Below are positions 21,010 through 33,341 of a stretch of DNA of 64,000 nucleotides, one piece after another. The position numbers and the translations under genes are program-made. Source of the stretch: Metamycoplasma arthritidis (lineage in GTDB: Bacteria > Bacillota_I > Bacilli_A > Mycoplasmatales > Metamycoplasmataceae). Under the pieces are notes generated by a model. It did not search any database, had not been told where the DNA came from, and was given only the letters and a program-made list of their open reading frames with translations. Where the stretch lies: assembly GCF_900660715.1 (NCBI RefSeq), contig NZ_LR215047.1, positions 742,210 through 806,209 on the forward strand, read 5' to 3'. The stretch's first letter is position 1. The number at the start of each line of letters is the position of its first letter.

Positions 21010-22575
21010 CTATTCTACTTTAATATACATTGTATCGGAATATTTAATTTGCATGAGTTGTACGTTATCGTTTTGGTTTGTTATTTCATAAATAATTGGA
21101 ATTTTTTTATCATGCTGTTCACATGCTTTAATTAACAAGTTAAGTTCCAATCAGTTCCGTGAATTAGTTAATTTTGTAATCATCTGTTTTGAAATAATCA
21201 AATATTTAAATTCGCTTTCATTGATAATTTCACGAATTTGATTACTGAACTCGCTGACTTTTAATGCCATTTTTACGCCACGGCTAGCTAAAGTATTGAA
21301 CCTCTTAATCAAATAAGTAGAGCTATCAATGCTATTAATCGTTATAGCTTGAATAACATTAGGGAATTGAGTGCTAATTTTTTTAATTAAGTTGTCATTT
21401 AATGATACGAAGTTGGGCTCACTAATACACATGATTCTTTCGTAATTTTTTTCTTCAACCGAAGCTAGAAGAAATTTGTTTAACAAAGCCATTTCTAGTT
21501 TGTTAATTAGATTGGTGTTAGCAAAATTACTAATAAAGTTCTTAGTTCTTTTTCTTGTTATCATAACTGGACTAATTAATTTAAGATCAACAAGTTCATT
21601 TTTACTATTAAAAATATCAATTTCTTCAAAATGTAAATCTCTTTTAATTGCTTTAAGACCTAGTTGATATTTATTCTCAAATTTAGTGTATTCTTCTTGC
21701 TTTAATATTTCATTTTGAACAAAGTGTCTTTGCTCTTGAGTATTGAAATTGTATTGATTTAGATAACTAATTAAACATTCAAATTTATTATGATTTTTAA
21801 TATTGGCTATTAGGTTTTTAGGAATATAAACTACTTTTTCAACAAATCTAAGTAATGCGTCATTATTGTCATTAATTTTTTTAAATATTAGCTCTTGTTG
21901 AATCTTGTTTAGGGAAGCTGGAACTTCAAGAAAAACCGCGCTAGTGTTGGATAACAAATTGAGGCTAAGAACATCAGATGCGTTTTTGGTTGCTAAAAAA
22001 GCTGCCAATTTATTAGTGAGTGAATTAATGCTGCCAATGTAGTGCGGATTCATTTTTAAATATAGCAAATCATTTGGGCTCTTTTTTAGAATAGCAATGT
22101 ATTGCTCATCAAGTTCAGAAGTCTTAATTTTAGCGAGATTAGGATTTTGAAGACTTCATTTTAATGTCCCAAGAAAGTTTTTATTTTCAATTTCTTCTAT
22201 TAGCAATGTTAGATAATAGCTTTCTTTTTCGTTTTCAACGATCATATTAAGTTTAGAATTTTTTTGTTGGTTGTTAAAAACATCACTCAAAATAACTTGA
22301 TCATTTTTATTAAAAATCTTAATGAAATCTGCTATAGTAATTCACTTAAAAATTGAAATCCCGGTAGCTTTTAAAAAATGTGGCAATAAGACATTTTTAT
22401 ATTTGATATTGCCTGTTATTTTTAGCCGCTTTTTTTCTAAATCAATATTTAAAATAATAGTGTTTTTATAAGTTGGCAAACTTTCATGTTTTTTTCTAGC
22501 CATAACAAAAATAACCAAAATAATTAGGCTAATGAAAATAATGATTAAGGGAATAAAAATTATCCTAGGTTGCAT
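21010..22575 (-). CDS. Membrane protein with possible degenerate GGDEF/EAL-like domains
   Basis: This 521-residue protein starts with one strong membrane span (residues 4-26) and a basic stop-transfer. The rest is soluble and not confidently assignable. The middle has a GGDEF-like alternation of helices and strands, and the last 230 residues resemble the EAL phosphodiesterase fold: ISPVMITRKR in place of the E-x-L motif, then RIMCISEPNFVSL and ALKVSEF in the expected barrel positions. The catalytic Glu and Asp residues are not seen, so enzyme activity is doubtful. It lies between PcrA and PepO, with 15 and 19 base gaps. The domain call is tentative and rests on pattern impression alone. Confidence 0.6.
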
Positions 22576-22590
22576 ATTTTCGCTTTTCCT

Positions 22591-24771
22591 TTAAAGTTTT
22601 TTAATGGCAATATGAGTTTTGTCTAACTTTCTAATTTTCTTATCGTCAAATTGCACTTCAATAATTTTGCCAATTATGTTTAAGATTTTGCCATGACCAT
22701 AAGTGCTGTGACTAATTTCGTCGCCTACAATTAAATTAACATTTTCATCAATGTCCATGGCTTGACTAAAACTACTTGCAGTTTGGATAGAACTAGTTTT
22801 TTTAATACCGGCTTCTTTTAAAAAGCGACTAGGTTTGTTTAGGCCTCTACGATTTACAGCATAAGAAAGAAAAAGTTTGGTTCTAGCTCGAGTCATCGCC
22901 ACATAAGCTAATCTTCTTTCCTCTTCTAGTCCTTCAATGTTTTCGGGTTGTTTTTGCAACTCTTCTTCTTTTTCGAACGGTAGATAAGTAAAATCAAATT
23001 TTGGTGAAATTGTAATTGCTCTTCTTAATGGGAAAATATCTTCACTAAGCCCCACGACAAAGACATAATCAAACTCCAATCCCTTTGCGTTGTGGATAGT
23101 CATTAAAGAAACATAACTAGCGGCATCGTCTTCAACATCGCGATCAGTAATTAGAGTAATTTCTTGAAGATATTCATCAATGGTGCCATGTGGGTGTTTT
23201 GTTTCTCAAACATGAATTGCTTCAATTAAGTTTAGAAAGTTTTCCATGCGATTTTCATATTCTTCTTCTGAGCTTTTGTATTCTTCAAAATACTTTATAT
23301 TATTGATCATGAATTCTTTTAAAGTCAAGTAAATTTGATTGCCTTGGATTACTCGTCTAGCTCATCTAATTTCATTAATTAACGAAGCTAAATTTTTTAA
23401 AGTTTCCATTTGAATATGAAGATTTTTTTGAATTTCATTAAATTTAGTATCAAGACATTTGAATAGGTCCAAATTATTTTCTTTTGAAAACTTTAGAAGT
23501 TTATCGATCGTGCTAGTACCAATTCTACGAGCGGGTTTATTAATAACTCTTAGTAAAGAAATTTCTGAACCGTCATGAATTACTCTTAAATAAGCAAGAG
23601 CATCTTTAACTTCTTCGCGTTGATAGAATTTAGTTGAACCAAAAAGCTTGTAAATGGTGTTTTCATTAATTAGTGCTTCTTCAATTGCTCTCGAATAACT
23701 ACTTATTCTAAATAGAATTGCAATATTTTTAAGCTGTACACGTTTACGTTTTAACTCTGAAATTTTGCTTGCTATTTTTCTAGCTTCGGCTTCTTCGCTA
23801 AATCCACAATAAAAATCAATATCTTCACCTTCTTCATTGTCGGTGAATAACTTTTTATCTAATCTAAATTTATTGTAAGAAATTAAATTATTGGCTGCAT
23901 TTAAGATTTTTTTAGTTGAGCGATAGTTTTGTTCAAGTTTAATAGTAACTGCTTCGGGGAAATCCTTGTCAAAATTCATGATGATGTTAATATCGGCATT
24001 TCTTCATGAATAAATTGTTTGATCGGGGTCGCCAACTACAGTAATATTGCCACTACCAGCTAAGATTTTAACGATTTTGTATTGTAGTTCGCTAGTATCT
24101 TGAAATTCGTCGATCAATAAATATTTGAAACGTTTTGATCATTTATGTGAAATTGCTTCAAATTTTGGATCATAAAACAAACGATAGACAAACACCAAGA
24201 GATCGTCAAAGTCTAATGAATGAGCATTGTTAAGTCTTTCTTGATAGCTTTTGTAAATTAAGGTACGAGGATCTTTGGCACTATCTTCATCGGCTAATAG
24301 ATCTTCAGGAGCAACTAAATTATTTTTTTGATTTTGAATGAAACTAATAATTGAGCCAAAGGTATACTGTGCTTGACTAATGCCAAGTTCAGTATAAACG
24401 ATTTTTAGAACTTGCTTTTGATCACTTTCGTCAAGAATTTGAAAATCATTAGGATAATCAAAATTGTGAATTTCGCTTCTTAAAATTCGAGCACATAATG
24501 AGTGAAATGTGCTTACGGTTGGATATTCGTTGGTTTTTTCTAATGCACCGTATGCACGATCACGCATTTCATTAGCCGCTTTATTAGAAAAAGTTAGCGC
24601 TAAAATATCCCCAGGACTAACATTTCTATTTTCAATTAAATAAGCAATTTTATAAGTTAGTACTCGGGTTTTTCCACTACCAGCCCCGGCAATAATTCTT
24701 AGGGCGCCGTCAGTGAAAATAACGGCGCTTTTTTGTTGTTCATTGAGGGAATCAAAATCGTTCTTTTTCAT
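22591..24771 (-). CDS. pcrA: ATP-dependent DNA helicase PcrA/UvrD
   Basis: This 726-residue superfamily 1A helicase has motif I AGAGSGKTR (28-36), motif Ia LALTFSNKAANEM, motif II LLIDEFQDTS, motif III VVGDPDQTIYSWR, motif IV EQNYRST and motif V TIHNAKGLEFDYVFV, and motif VI VAMTRA. It unwinds DNA 3' to 5' in repair and replication restart. A C-terminal Tudor-like region (GDEISHSTYGHGKI) is present as in PcrA, where it binds RNA polymerase. Length and motif set are complete. The start is ATG 24771, preceded by AAAGGACTTATATATA. Confidence 0.96.
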
Positions 24772-24875
24772 TATATATAAGTCCTTTAACTCTAAAATTA
24801 GGTAAAATAAAACCTACTTTAAATTATATAGTTAATTATTATTAATGGCAGACTAATGCAACGAAGCAATGTTTT

Positions 24876-25532
24876 TTATTGCTTGTCAATTGTAATCTTG
24901 GGCAATTTTCTGATTTTTGGTTGTATTTTTGTCGCATCTTTTATTGTCTTTTCTTTGACCTCTTCATACTTATTCTTTCAAACAGTAAAAGATGAAGAAA
25001 GTTTGTCATTCAAACCGACTCTACTTTCGCGAGCGTTAGTAATAATTAAGAAAATTTCACTAAAAGCGGCAAGTGCGCTTAAAGCGGTAGGAATTGCCAA
25101 AAATGCTTTTTGCACTTTGTTTAATTTGGCTAATTGTTTAATATTCGCAGCTTGCAGAAATGTTTCTGGTGAAACGAAGCATATGAAGCTTAGAAAGACA
25201 AAGACTCAAAGAAAACTAAACAACCTTTGACGATCGAAGATAACCTTTGAAAATTTATCCTTTTCGTTTTGTTTAATAACTTTAATTTTACAAATTGCCA
25301 TACCCAAAGTTTTGCCTTTTCACACAATGGGGATGACAATAAAAAACAAAATTAAATAAGCAATTAAACATATTAGTCAAAAATAATAGAGAGCAAGATG
25401 ATAGTAAGTTCCTTTTTGATAATTAAATGTTCCAAAGGAAAGGCCAATGGCAAAAGCTAAAAAGAAAATAACGTCTATCAACGTTGCTAGTAGTCTTATT
25501 CAAAAATTAGCTTTTTTATTTATTTTTGTCAT
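24876..25532 (-). CDS. RDD family membrane protein
   Basis: This 218-residue protein has the RDD family hallmarks: WIRLLATLIDVIFF in the first span and VWKGKTLGMAICKIKV after the second. About three or four spans precede a basic, hydrophilic C-terminus of about 50 residues. The role of RDD proteins is poorly defined; some act in ion or sodium/proton handling. The ATG at 25532 lies within the glycosyltransferase gene's end (17-base overlap), so the two are co-translated. Several TGA codons are read as Trp. Confidence 0.8.
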
Positions 25533-26526
25533 TTTGTCATGAACTAAATGTATTAATTAGGTCTTCTCATTTTAATGGTTTAGTTACTTCTTTTTTACTA
25601 AAAGAAGGTAAGTTTCATTTTGCACAATATTTATTAGTTTGCATTGAAACATAATTTTGAACATCAAAGTCTTCAATTTCTTTAATTAAAAAGTTTTTCA
25701 TCAATGAAATTGATTTATATTCAGCTGATGTTTTTTTAAATTTGAGATCATTGATTGACATTGCTACGTAATATCCCAAATGAATTTTTCTTGCAAAAAT
25801 CAGCTCATCAAAGCCAAAATCTTTATCCTTAGCAAACGCAAAAATGGCATTTCATTCACGCCCAGTGTTTTTAGGATTAAAAAGAATTAGTTGATTATTA
25901 TAATCTTCAACTCAAGTTGAGGTAATGTAAGCAAAAGATTTAGCCAAAATTATAGATTTATACTTATATTCTGAAGAATATTGCATATTGATATTTCTAG
26001 CTTGAATATTTTTGTAAGCTTCTTTAGCAATGTTACTGTTAACAATAAAATTAAAAGAAACCGGCGTCATATAAGCAATTGGACTTTTATCATCATTTAA
26101 GTTAATAACGACATTTTCTTGCAATCCTAAGTTAGTGTAATCATGAGCTACTAGCCCGCGGCAATAGGCAAGAATTTCAATAAAATCAGGGCTATTAGTT
26201 TTCAAAAAATTGTTAATGTGTAGAGTAAACTCGCTTTTTAAATGGGTGTATGAATAGAAAATGTAAACATATTTAGTTTCCACATATGAAAGTGATTGTT
26301 TAATAACATTATTTATATTTTGATGATTGGTATTAATAATGATTTTTAATCGTCCGTTTAAGATTTTCTTAGCAGCTTTGATGGCCTCATAATCATGATC
26401 GGTAGGCTTATCAACGGCCAAAATAACATTGAAGGTTTGATCTTTTTGTTTCAGTATGTTGTGCAGGATTGCTTCAAGCGGTTTGCTAGGATGATATACC
26501 GGAATTATAATTGTTAATTGATTCAT
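25516..26526 (-). CDS. Family 2-like glycosyltransferase
   Basis: This 336-residue protein begins NQLTIIIPVYHPSKPLEAIL, the classic GT-A entry strand, with VILAVDKPTDHDY next in place of the second-strand acidic motif. The usual DXD metal site is not obvious (IFYSYTHLKSE sits where it would be expected), so activity is uncertain. It could transfer sugar to membrane lipid or a surface protein. It lies 11 bases after the AsnS stop and overlaps the RDD gene, forming an asnS-GT-RDD leftward string. Confidence 0.72.
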
Positions 26527-26537
26527 GATTGTCCTTA

Positions 26538-27890
26538 CTACATTTTGATAGTTCCTGCAACTCTAGGGAAGGGGATAACATCACGTATATTGCTAATGCC
26601 AGTGACATACATCACTAATCTCTCAAAGCCTAGCCCAAAACCACTACTTGGAGCATATCCATATTTTCTTAGATCCAAATATCATTGTAAAGGTTCTTGC
26701 GGAATGTTTAACTCAGCCATTCTTGTTACTAATTTTTCATAACGACTTTCTCTTTGGCTACCACCAATTAGCTCACCAATGCCAGGTACTAAAAGATCGA
26801 AGCAAGCCACAGTCTTATTGTCAGCATTTTGATACATATAAAATGCTTTAATGTCTTTTGGATAGTTAATGATTGCCACTGGGCCCTTAACAATTGACTC
26901 AGAGATAAATTTTTCATGTTCACTAGCCAAGTCCATGCCAAAGTAGATATTTTTTTCTTCGAAACGATATTTGTGTTCTAGTAATTTTTTAACAGCAACT
27001 TTGTAATCAAGGACGGTAATTTTTTTATGAATGAATTCATTTAGAGTAGGAAGCAAAGTATTGTCTTTTAAAAAGTCTAAAAGTTTCATTTCATCAGGAC
27101 ATTTTTCAATGGTATTTTTAATAACTGTTTTTAGCATTGAATCAGCTATTTTAATATCATCTTTTAAAGTAGCAAAAGCCATTTCGGGCTCAATCATTCA
27201 AAATTCAGCTAGATGTCTTGAAGTGTGCGAATTTTCGGCACGGAATGTTGGTGCGAAGGTATAAACATTTTTAAAACCAGCAGCATATGCTTCGGCATGT
27301 AGCTGCCCTGTTACACCTAGAAAAGCTTTTTGTTTGAAAAAATAGTCTTTAGATTCATCGTCAACCAACAAAGTTTCACCAGCACCTTCGCCATCGTTTG
27401 AGGTAATAATTGGCACACTAATGTTAATGAAGTCATTTTTGTTGAAAAATTGGTGAATTTCATAAGCAAGAGTAGCTCTTATAATCATAATTGCTCTAAA
27501 CAAATTGGTTCGATGTCTTAAATGGGGAATCTCTCTTAAAAAATCTAGTGATGTTTCTTTTTTTTGGATTGGAAAATTGTTGTCAACTTTGCCAATGATT
27601 TCAAGTTCACTAACTACCAATTCAAATGGCTGTTTAGCTTCAGGAGTCAAAATTAACACCCCTTTAGCATAAACTGCTGCTCCTAACGAAAGGTGATCAA
27701 CGTTAACTTTTTTAATCTCATCTTCTTTTAAAACAAGTTGTAAGTTTTCAACGCTGCTACCATCGTTAAGTGTGACGAACCTAATTTTATCGTTGCCTCT
27801 GCTTGAAACCACTCACCCATTTACTTCAAATTCTTGCGAGTTTTTTAGATGCTTTAGTTTTCTATATAGTGTTTTAATTGTTGCTGTCAT
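26538..27890 (-). CDS. asnS: Asparaginyl-tRNA synthetase
   Basis: This 450-residue class IIb synthetase charges tRNA-Asn. It starts with the OB-fold anticodon-binding domain (EFEVNGWVVSSR). Class II motif 2 is visible in [20 protein letters not shown], and motif 3 in [16 protein letters not shown] near the end. The [14 protein letters not shown] block separates AsnS from AspRS, and the length fits bacterial AsnS. The start is ATG 27890, which follows GGAGAAAACAAGGACA. Confidence 0.96.
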
Positions 27891-27989
27891 TGTCCTTGTT
27901 TTCTCCTTATGTAAATAGGATATTTTAATTATATACTAAAGTACTATTTAACACTATGCCTTAAATTTAAATGGAAAAAATTGATAAAT

Positions 27990-28015
27990 AAAAAGCCACT
28001 TTCAAAGGGCTTTTT
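27990..28015 (-). terminator. Terminator downstream of serS
   Basis: Minus-strand stem AAAAAGCC/GGCTTTTT with a 10-base loop is placed 9 bases after the serS stop; the 3' arm supplies the T tract. Confidence 0.8.
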
Positions 28016-28023
28016 AAATGCTA

Positions 28024-29298
<1,275 letters not shown>

Positions 29299-29606
29299 CT
29301 CATGTCCCTTTTCTTACCAATGGTATTACATATAAGTAATAAGATTTTAGCATTTTTTAAATTAATCAAATTTTTTGTTCAATTTAATTAAAAAGATATT
29401 AGCTGCAATGAAGTTGTAGTTGTCATATTTTTAATTGGCGTTTATCAAATGCTCTTACTACTAAAAAATTGCTTATTTATAAATGATACTAAATTAAAAA
29501 TTTAGTTAATTAGAATAAATCAAAGAATTTGGAGACTGAGAAAATCATGCCTTAGCAATGCAATATTTGCCTATAATGAAGGCATTTTGGTAAAATTACA
29601 TTAATT
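29299..29606. other. Divergent intergenic region between serS and the RecD2-like gene
   Basis: This AT-rich 308-base region separates genes transcribed outward. A rightward TATAAT at 29572-29577 lies 30 bases before the helicase start, within a short GCCTATAATGAAGGC inverted repeat. I see no gene and no riboswitch-like fold. Confidence 0.45.
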
Positions 29607-31805
29607 ATGGAAGAGTTTGTTAAAGTAACCGGCGTTTTCAAAAAAGCCATTTATGAACGAGCAAATGGATATAAAGTTTTTTCATTTGCGATTGCTCACC
29701 AAGAGCATCCTAAGGAGCCAATCAAAACCAATCATTTTGGCACTATTAGCGTCGTTTTCAACAAATTAGATGTTGAGGTTGACAAATACTACGACTTAGT
29801 TCTTGAATACCAAGAGGCTAGCCGTTATCCTAATAGCTACAATCTAATTTCGCTTAATGAAAGCGAATATTGAAAATTAAACTATATCGTGAAGTTTTTG
29901 CAAAGTCCGCATTTTCCTGGCATAGGCCCTATTACTGCTAAAAAGATTGTCGATAAGTTTGGCTTTGACACGATTAAAATTCTCACTGATGATAGCTCGC
30001 TAAATTTTTTAGAATTTGGTATGAAAAAAGAAGCTTTCGAGCAGATGCAAACTTATCTTAGAGAAAACAAACAAGCCGTTGAAGACCAAATTTTCTTCTT
30101 AAAGTTAAATTTGTCACCCGATTTTTATGAAAAAGTTAATCAAAAGTTTTTGACATTAGAAAGTTTTATTAACACTTATCGCGATAATTTTTATGAATTT
30201 TATTTTGATCAACAAGGCCTAAAAATCTCAGACTTAGCAAAAATAAATAAGTTTTTTCACCCTGAGGGACACGAATTTGATAAGGCTATGATTATTTATC
30301 AAGCATTGGAAAATTTCTTTTTTGATAGTGGCAATACTAAAACTCAAATTTCAACCTTCTATAGCTACTTTTTTAAAAATATCGAAAGAGTCACCGTTGA
30401 AGAATTTAAAAACAACTTGAAGCCATTAATCGTTGCTAACAAAGTTCTTTTATTCGACAACAAGAGTTCTATTACTACTTCTAAGCTGCGCGAAATGGAA
30501 GAGTATATTGTTGAAAGAATGCACCGGGTTCAGAATGGTCGCAACTCATTAAGAGATATTAAATTTGAAGATAACCAATTTGATTATGATAGTTTGCAAA
30601 TCGAAGCAATCAACAGCGCTCTTAATGAAAAAATGGTCTTAATCACTGGCAGTCCTGGCACTGGTAAAACTTTAATTACTAATCGAATTATTGAAGAATT
30701 GCTGAAGTATTATCCAGAAGATCGTATGGCAATTGTTACTCCCACTGGAAGGGCGACGATTAATATCAATAAACTCTCTTCAAAAAAAGCTGTTACTATT
30801 CATAGCTTTTTACAATGAGATCCTGATAAAAATATTTTTAAGATTAATGAAAGTTGACCAGAGTCAATTGAATGTTTAATTATTGATGAATTTTCGATGG
30901 TGAGCGTTGATTTATTTTTTAATTTATTAAAGGGCATTTCAACACGGACACTTGCAAAAATAATTCTGGTTGGCGATAAAAATCAACTTCCTTCTATAGG
31001 ACCAGGTTATTTGATTCATGATTTTATTGAAGCAAATATATTTAAAACAATTGAATTAACTAAAATTTATCGTCAATCAGAAAACTATGAAATTATTCAA
31101 GATGCTATTGATATAAACGAAGGGAGAGCGCCTTCATTTTTAGGCAAGAATTCGCAATTTAGAGAAACTAAAAAAGAAGAGTTGGCTAAAAAAATTACTG
31201 AAGAAATTAGTGAATTGTTAAAACAAGGTTATAGCAAGCGCGACATTGCTATTCTTAGCCCAATTTATAACTATCAAACAGGGATTGATTATTTAAATGA
31301 TTCACTAGCTAAATTTTGAAAAAAACTTGAAAATTCTGAACAAAATCAAATTTCTAAAACTAGAAAAATTTGCCTTGATGATAAAGTACTAAATACTGTA
31401 AATGATCCTTCTAAAAAAGTTTTCAATGGTGAAATTGGCTATGTTTCTAAATTTACTTTTGATAAAGAAAATTCTAATATCATCACGCATGTCGCAGTTG
31501 ATTTTGAAGACGATGAAAAAACCGTTGTCTATACTAAGAGTGAATTTCTTAAAAAAACTATCCCAGCTTATTGCACTAGTGTGCATAAATATCAAGGTAG
31601 CGAATGTAAAGTGGTTTTAACGGTTCTTTTTAGCGAAGCAAAAAGGCTTTTAAGTAAGAAATTAATTTACACAGCCATTACGCGCTCAAAAAGACTAAGC
31701 ATTGTTTTCGGCGAAAAAGAAGCTCTTGAATTCGGTGTAAAAAATGATAACGACTCACATCGACAAACCTGTATTAAAGAATTGTGAAAGGCAATAACGG
31801 AGTAA
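29607..31805 (+). CDS. recD2: RecD2-like superfamily 1B helicase
   Basis: This 732-residue protein combines an N-terminal domain with helix-hairpin-helix-like repeats (FPGIGPITAKKIVDKFG, about 103-120) and a C-terminal helicase core. Walker A is TGSPGTGKT (347-355). Walker B is LIIDEFSMV; ILVGDKNQLPSIGPG and IYRQSENYEII are the later motifs, and TSVHKYQGSECKVV and YTAITRSKR are motifs V and VI. RecD2 proteins unwind DNA 5' to 3' outside any RecBCD complex. The start ATG 29607 lacks a strong Shine-Dalgarno. The gene is followed by pth with a short gap, as part of a rightward string to ftsH. Confidence 0.9.
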
Positions 31806-31809
31806 AAAT

Positions 31810-32355
31810 ATGAAATTAATTGTAGGACTGGGTAATCCAGGAACTGAATATGAAAAGACTAGACATAATATCGGTTTCATGGCAGTTGACAAAATTTGCG
31901 AAAAATTAAATATTTCTTTAAATGAAAAAAAGTTTAATGGCATTTTTTATCGCAATAAAGACTTTATTCTAGCTAAACCACTTACTTACATGAATAAAAG
32001 CGGCGATTTTGTCCAAGCACTTATGCAATACTATGACATTAGTGTTGAAGATTTAATCGTTGTTTATGATGATATGGATTTATTAATTGGCAAAGCAGTT
32101 ATTAGGCAAAAAGGCTCTTCCGGTGGCCATAATGGCATCAAAGACATTATTGAAAAGCTTAAAACCGAAAATATTAAAAGACTTAAAGTTGGTATTGGCC
32201 GAGGCGATAATGCTATTAATTTTGTACTTGGAAAATTTTCAATTGCTGATTATCAAATTATTGACAAAATCCTTGATGGTGTTGCTGACGCCTTGGTTTC
32301 TTGCATCTATAACGATGTTCGTTTTGTTATGAACAAGTTTAATGGGAGCTTTTAG
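31810..32355 (+). CDS. pth: Peptidyl-tRNA hydrolase
   Basis: This 181-residue enzyme frees tRNA from prematurely released peptidyl-tRNA. The hallmarks are LIVGLGNPGTEYEKTRHNIG at the start with the catalytic His in TRHNIGF, then KPLTYMNKSGD and VYDDMDLLIGK, and GSSGGHNGIKDI. The length is typical. GGAG ends the previous gene 6 bases upstream of ATG 31810, giving a good site. It is encoded just before tilS, the usual neighbourhood in mycoplasmas. Confidence 0.97.
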   Translation: MKLIVGLGNPGTEYEKTRHNIGFMAVDKICEKLNISLNEKKFNGIFYRNKDFILAKPLTYMNKSGDFVQALMQYYDISVEDLIVVYDDMDLLIGKAVIRQKGSSGGHNGIKDIIEKLKTENIKRLKVGIGRGDNAINFVLGKFSIADYQIIDKILDGVADALVSCIYNDVRFVMNKFNGSF

Positions 32356-32357
32356 CA

Positions 32358-33281
32358 GTGATTGATAAAGAAGAACTACTCAATAAAGCTCTCAATGATA
32401 AAAAAAGTAAAAAATTAATTGCTGTTAGTGGCGGTCCTGATTCAATGTTTTTGCTAAATCTTTTCAAGGAACATAACGTTGTTGTTGCTCACGTTAATTA
32501 CAACAAAAGAGAAGACAGCAATATTGATGAGACAATTGTTCGTTCATATTGCAAAAGCCATAGTATTCCTTATGAAATTTATTCAATTAAAAAAGGTACT
32601 AATATTAAGGGCAATTTTCAGGATTGAGCAAGAAAAGAAAGATATCACTTTTTTAAACAAATTTACGATAAATATCAATGTGACTATTTGCTTCTAGCTC
32701 ACCATAAAGATGATTTTTTAGAAACTGCTATAATGCAAAAAGAAGCCAAAAGAAAACCCGAATATTTTGGCATAAGACCTGTCAATAGTTTTGACGGTAT
32801 GCAAATAATTAGGCCTTTAATTTTCACCTTTTGAAAAGATGAAATTCAAAAAGAGTGCATTAGATTAAAAATCAAATTTGCTATTGATAGCACCAATGAT
32901 AAGGGCGTTTATGCTCGCAATATTATTCGCCAAAAGCTTAAGAAGTTTTCACGCGATGATAAAGAGAAATTATTTTCAAACATTCTGATAGAAAATCAAA
33001 ATCATCAAAAGATAGTAAATGTTATTAATACACAATATGAACTTTGAAAAAAACAAAATTTCGCTTGCGATTTTATTCGCTCTAACTGTGTGACTCATAT
33101 TGAAGTAGAACTAGTTTACAAATTAATTCACGAAAACTTTGCGAATGTAAAAATATCGACTGCCAATCTATTAAATATTGTTAAATTTATTAAATCAACC
33201 ACTTCTAACTCCAAATATAAAATTAAGGATAATGTCTTTATTGTTAAGAAAAAGGATAAACTACTTTTTTTAGCAATTTAG
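32358..33281 (+). CDS. tilS: tRNA(Ile)-lysidine synthetase
   Basis: This 307-residue protein has the ATP-pyrophosphatase P-loop AVSGGPDSMF near residue 22. The KDDFLETAIMQ segment is the TilS-type substrate loop. TilS changes C34 of the CAU-anticodon tRNA to lysidine so it reads AUA as isoleucine, which is essential in this AT-rich genome. The start is GTG 32358, two bases after pth's TAG, with GGGAGC just upstream. It is shorter than E. coli TilS because the C-terminal domains are missing, typical of mycoplasmas. Confidence 0.9.
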
Positions 33282-33301
33282 TCGTTTTTTTCTTATAAAG
33301 T

Positions 33302-33307
33302 TATAAT
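33302..33307 (+). promoter_or_regulatory. -10 TATAAT upstream of ftsH
   Basis: TATAAT lies 34 bases before the ftsH start and 20 bases after the tilS stop. No clear -35 is seen. Confidence 0.4.
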
Positions 33308-33341
33308 TTTATTTATTAAAACCTAATAGGAGGAGTTATAG

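Noticed and set aside
24856..25230. Rightward ORF of 124 codons opposite the RDD gene
   Set aside because: The minus strand encodes a clear RDD-family protein with its motifs; the plus-strand frame is its shadow and has no ribosome-binding site.
29299..29606. T-box or riboswitch leader for serS
   Set aside because: No T-box core sequence (GGTGG/TGGN motif with terminator) or other riboswitch core could be recognised.
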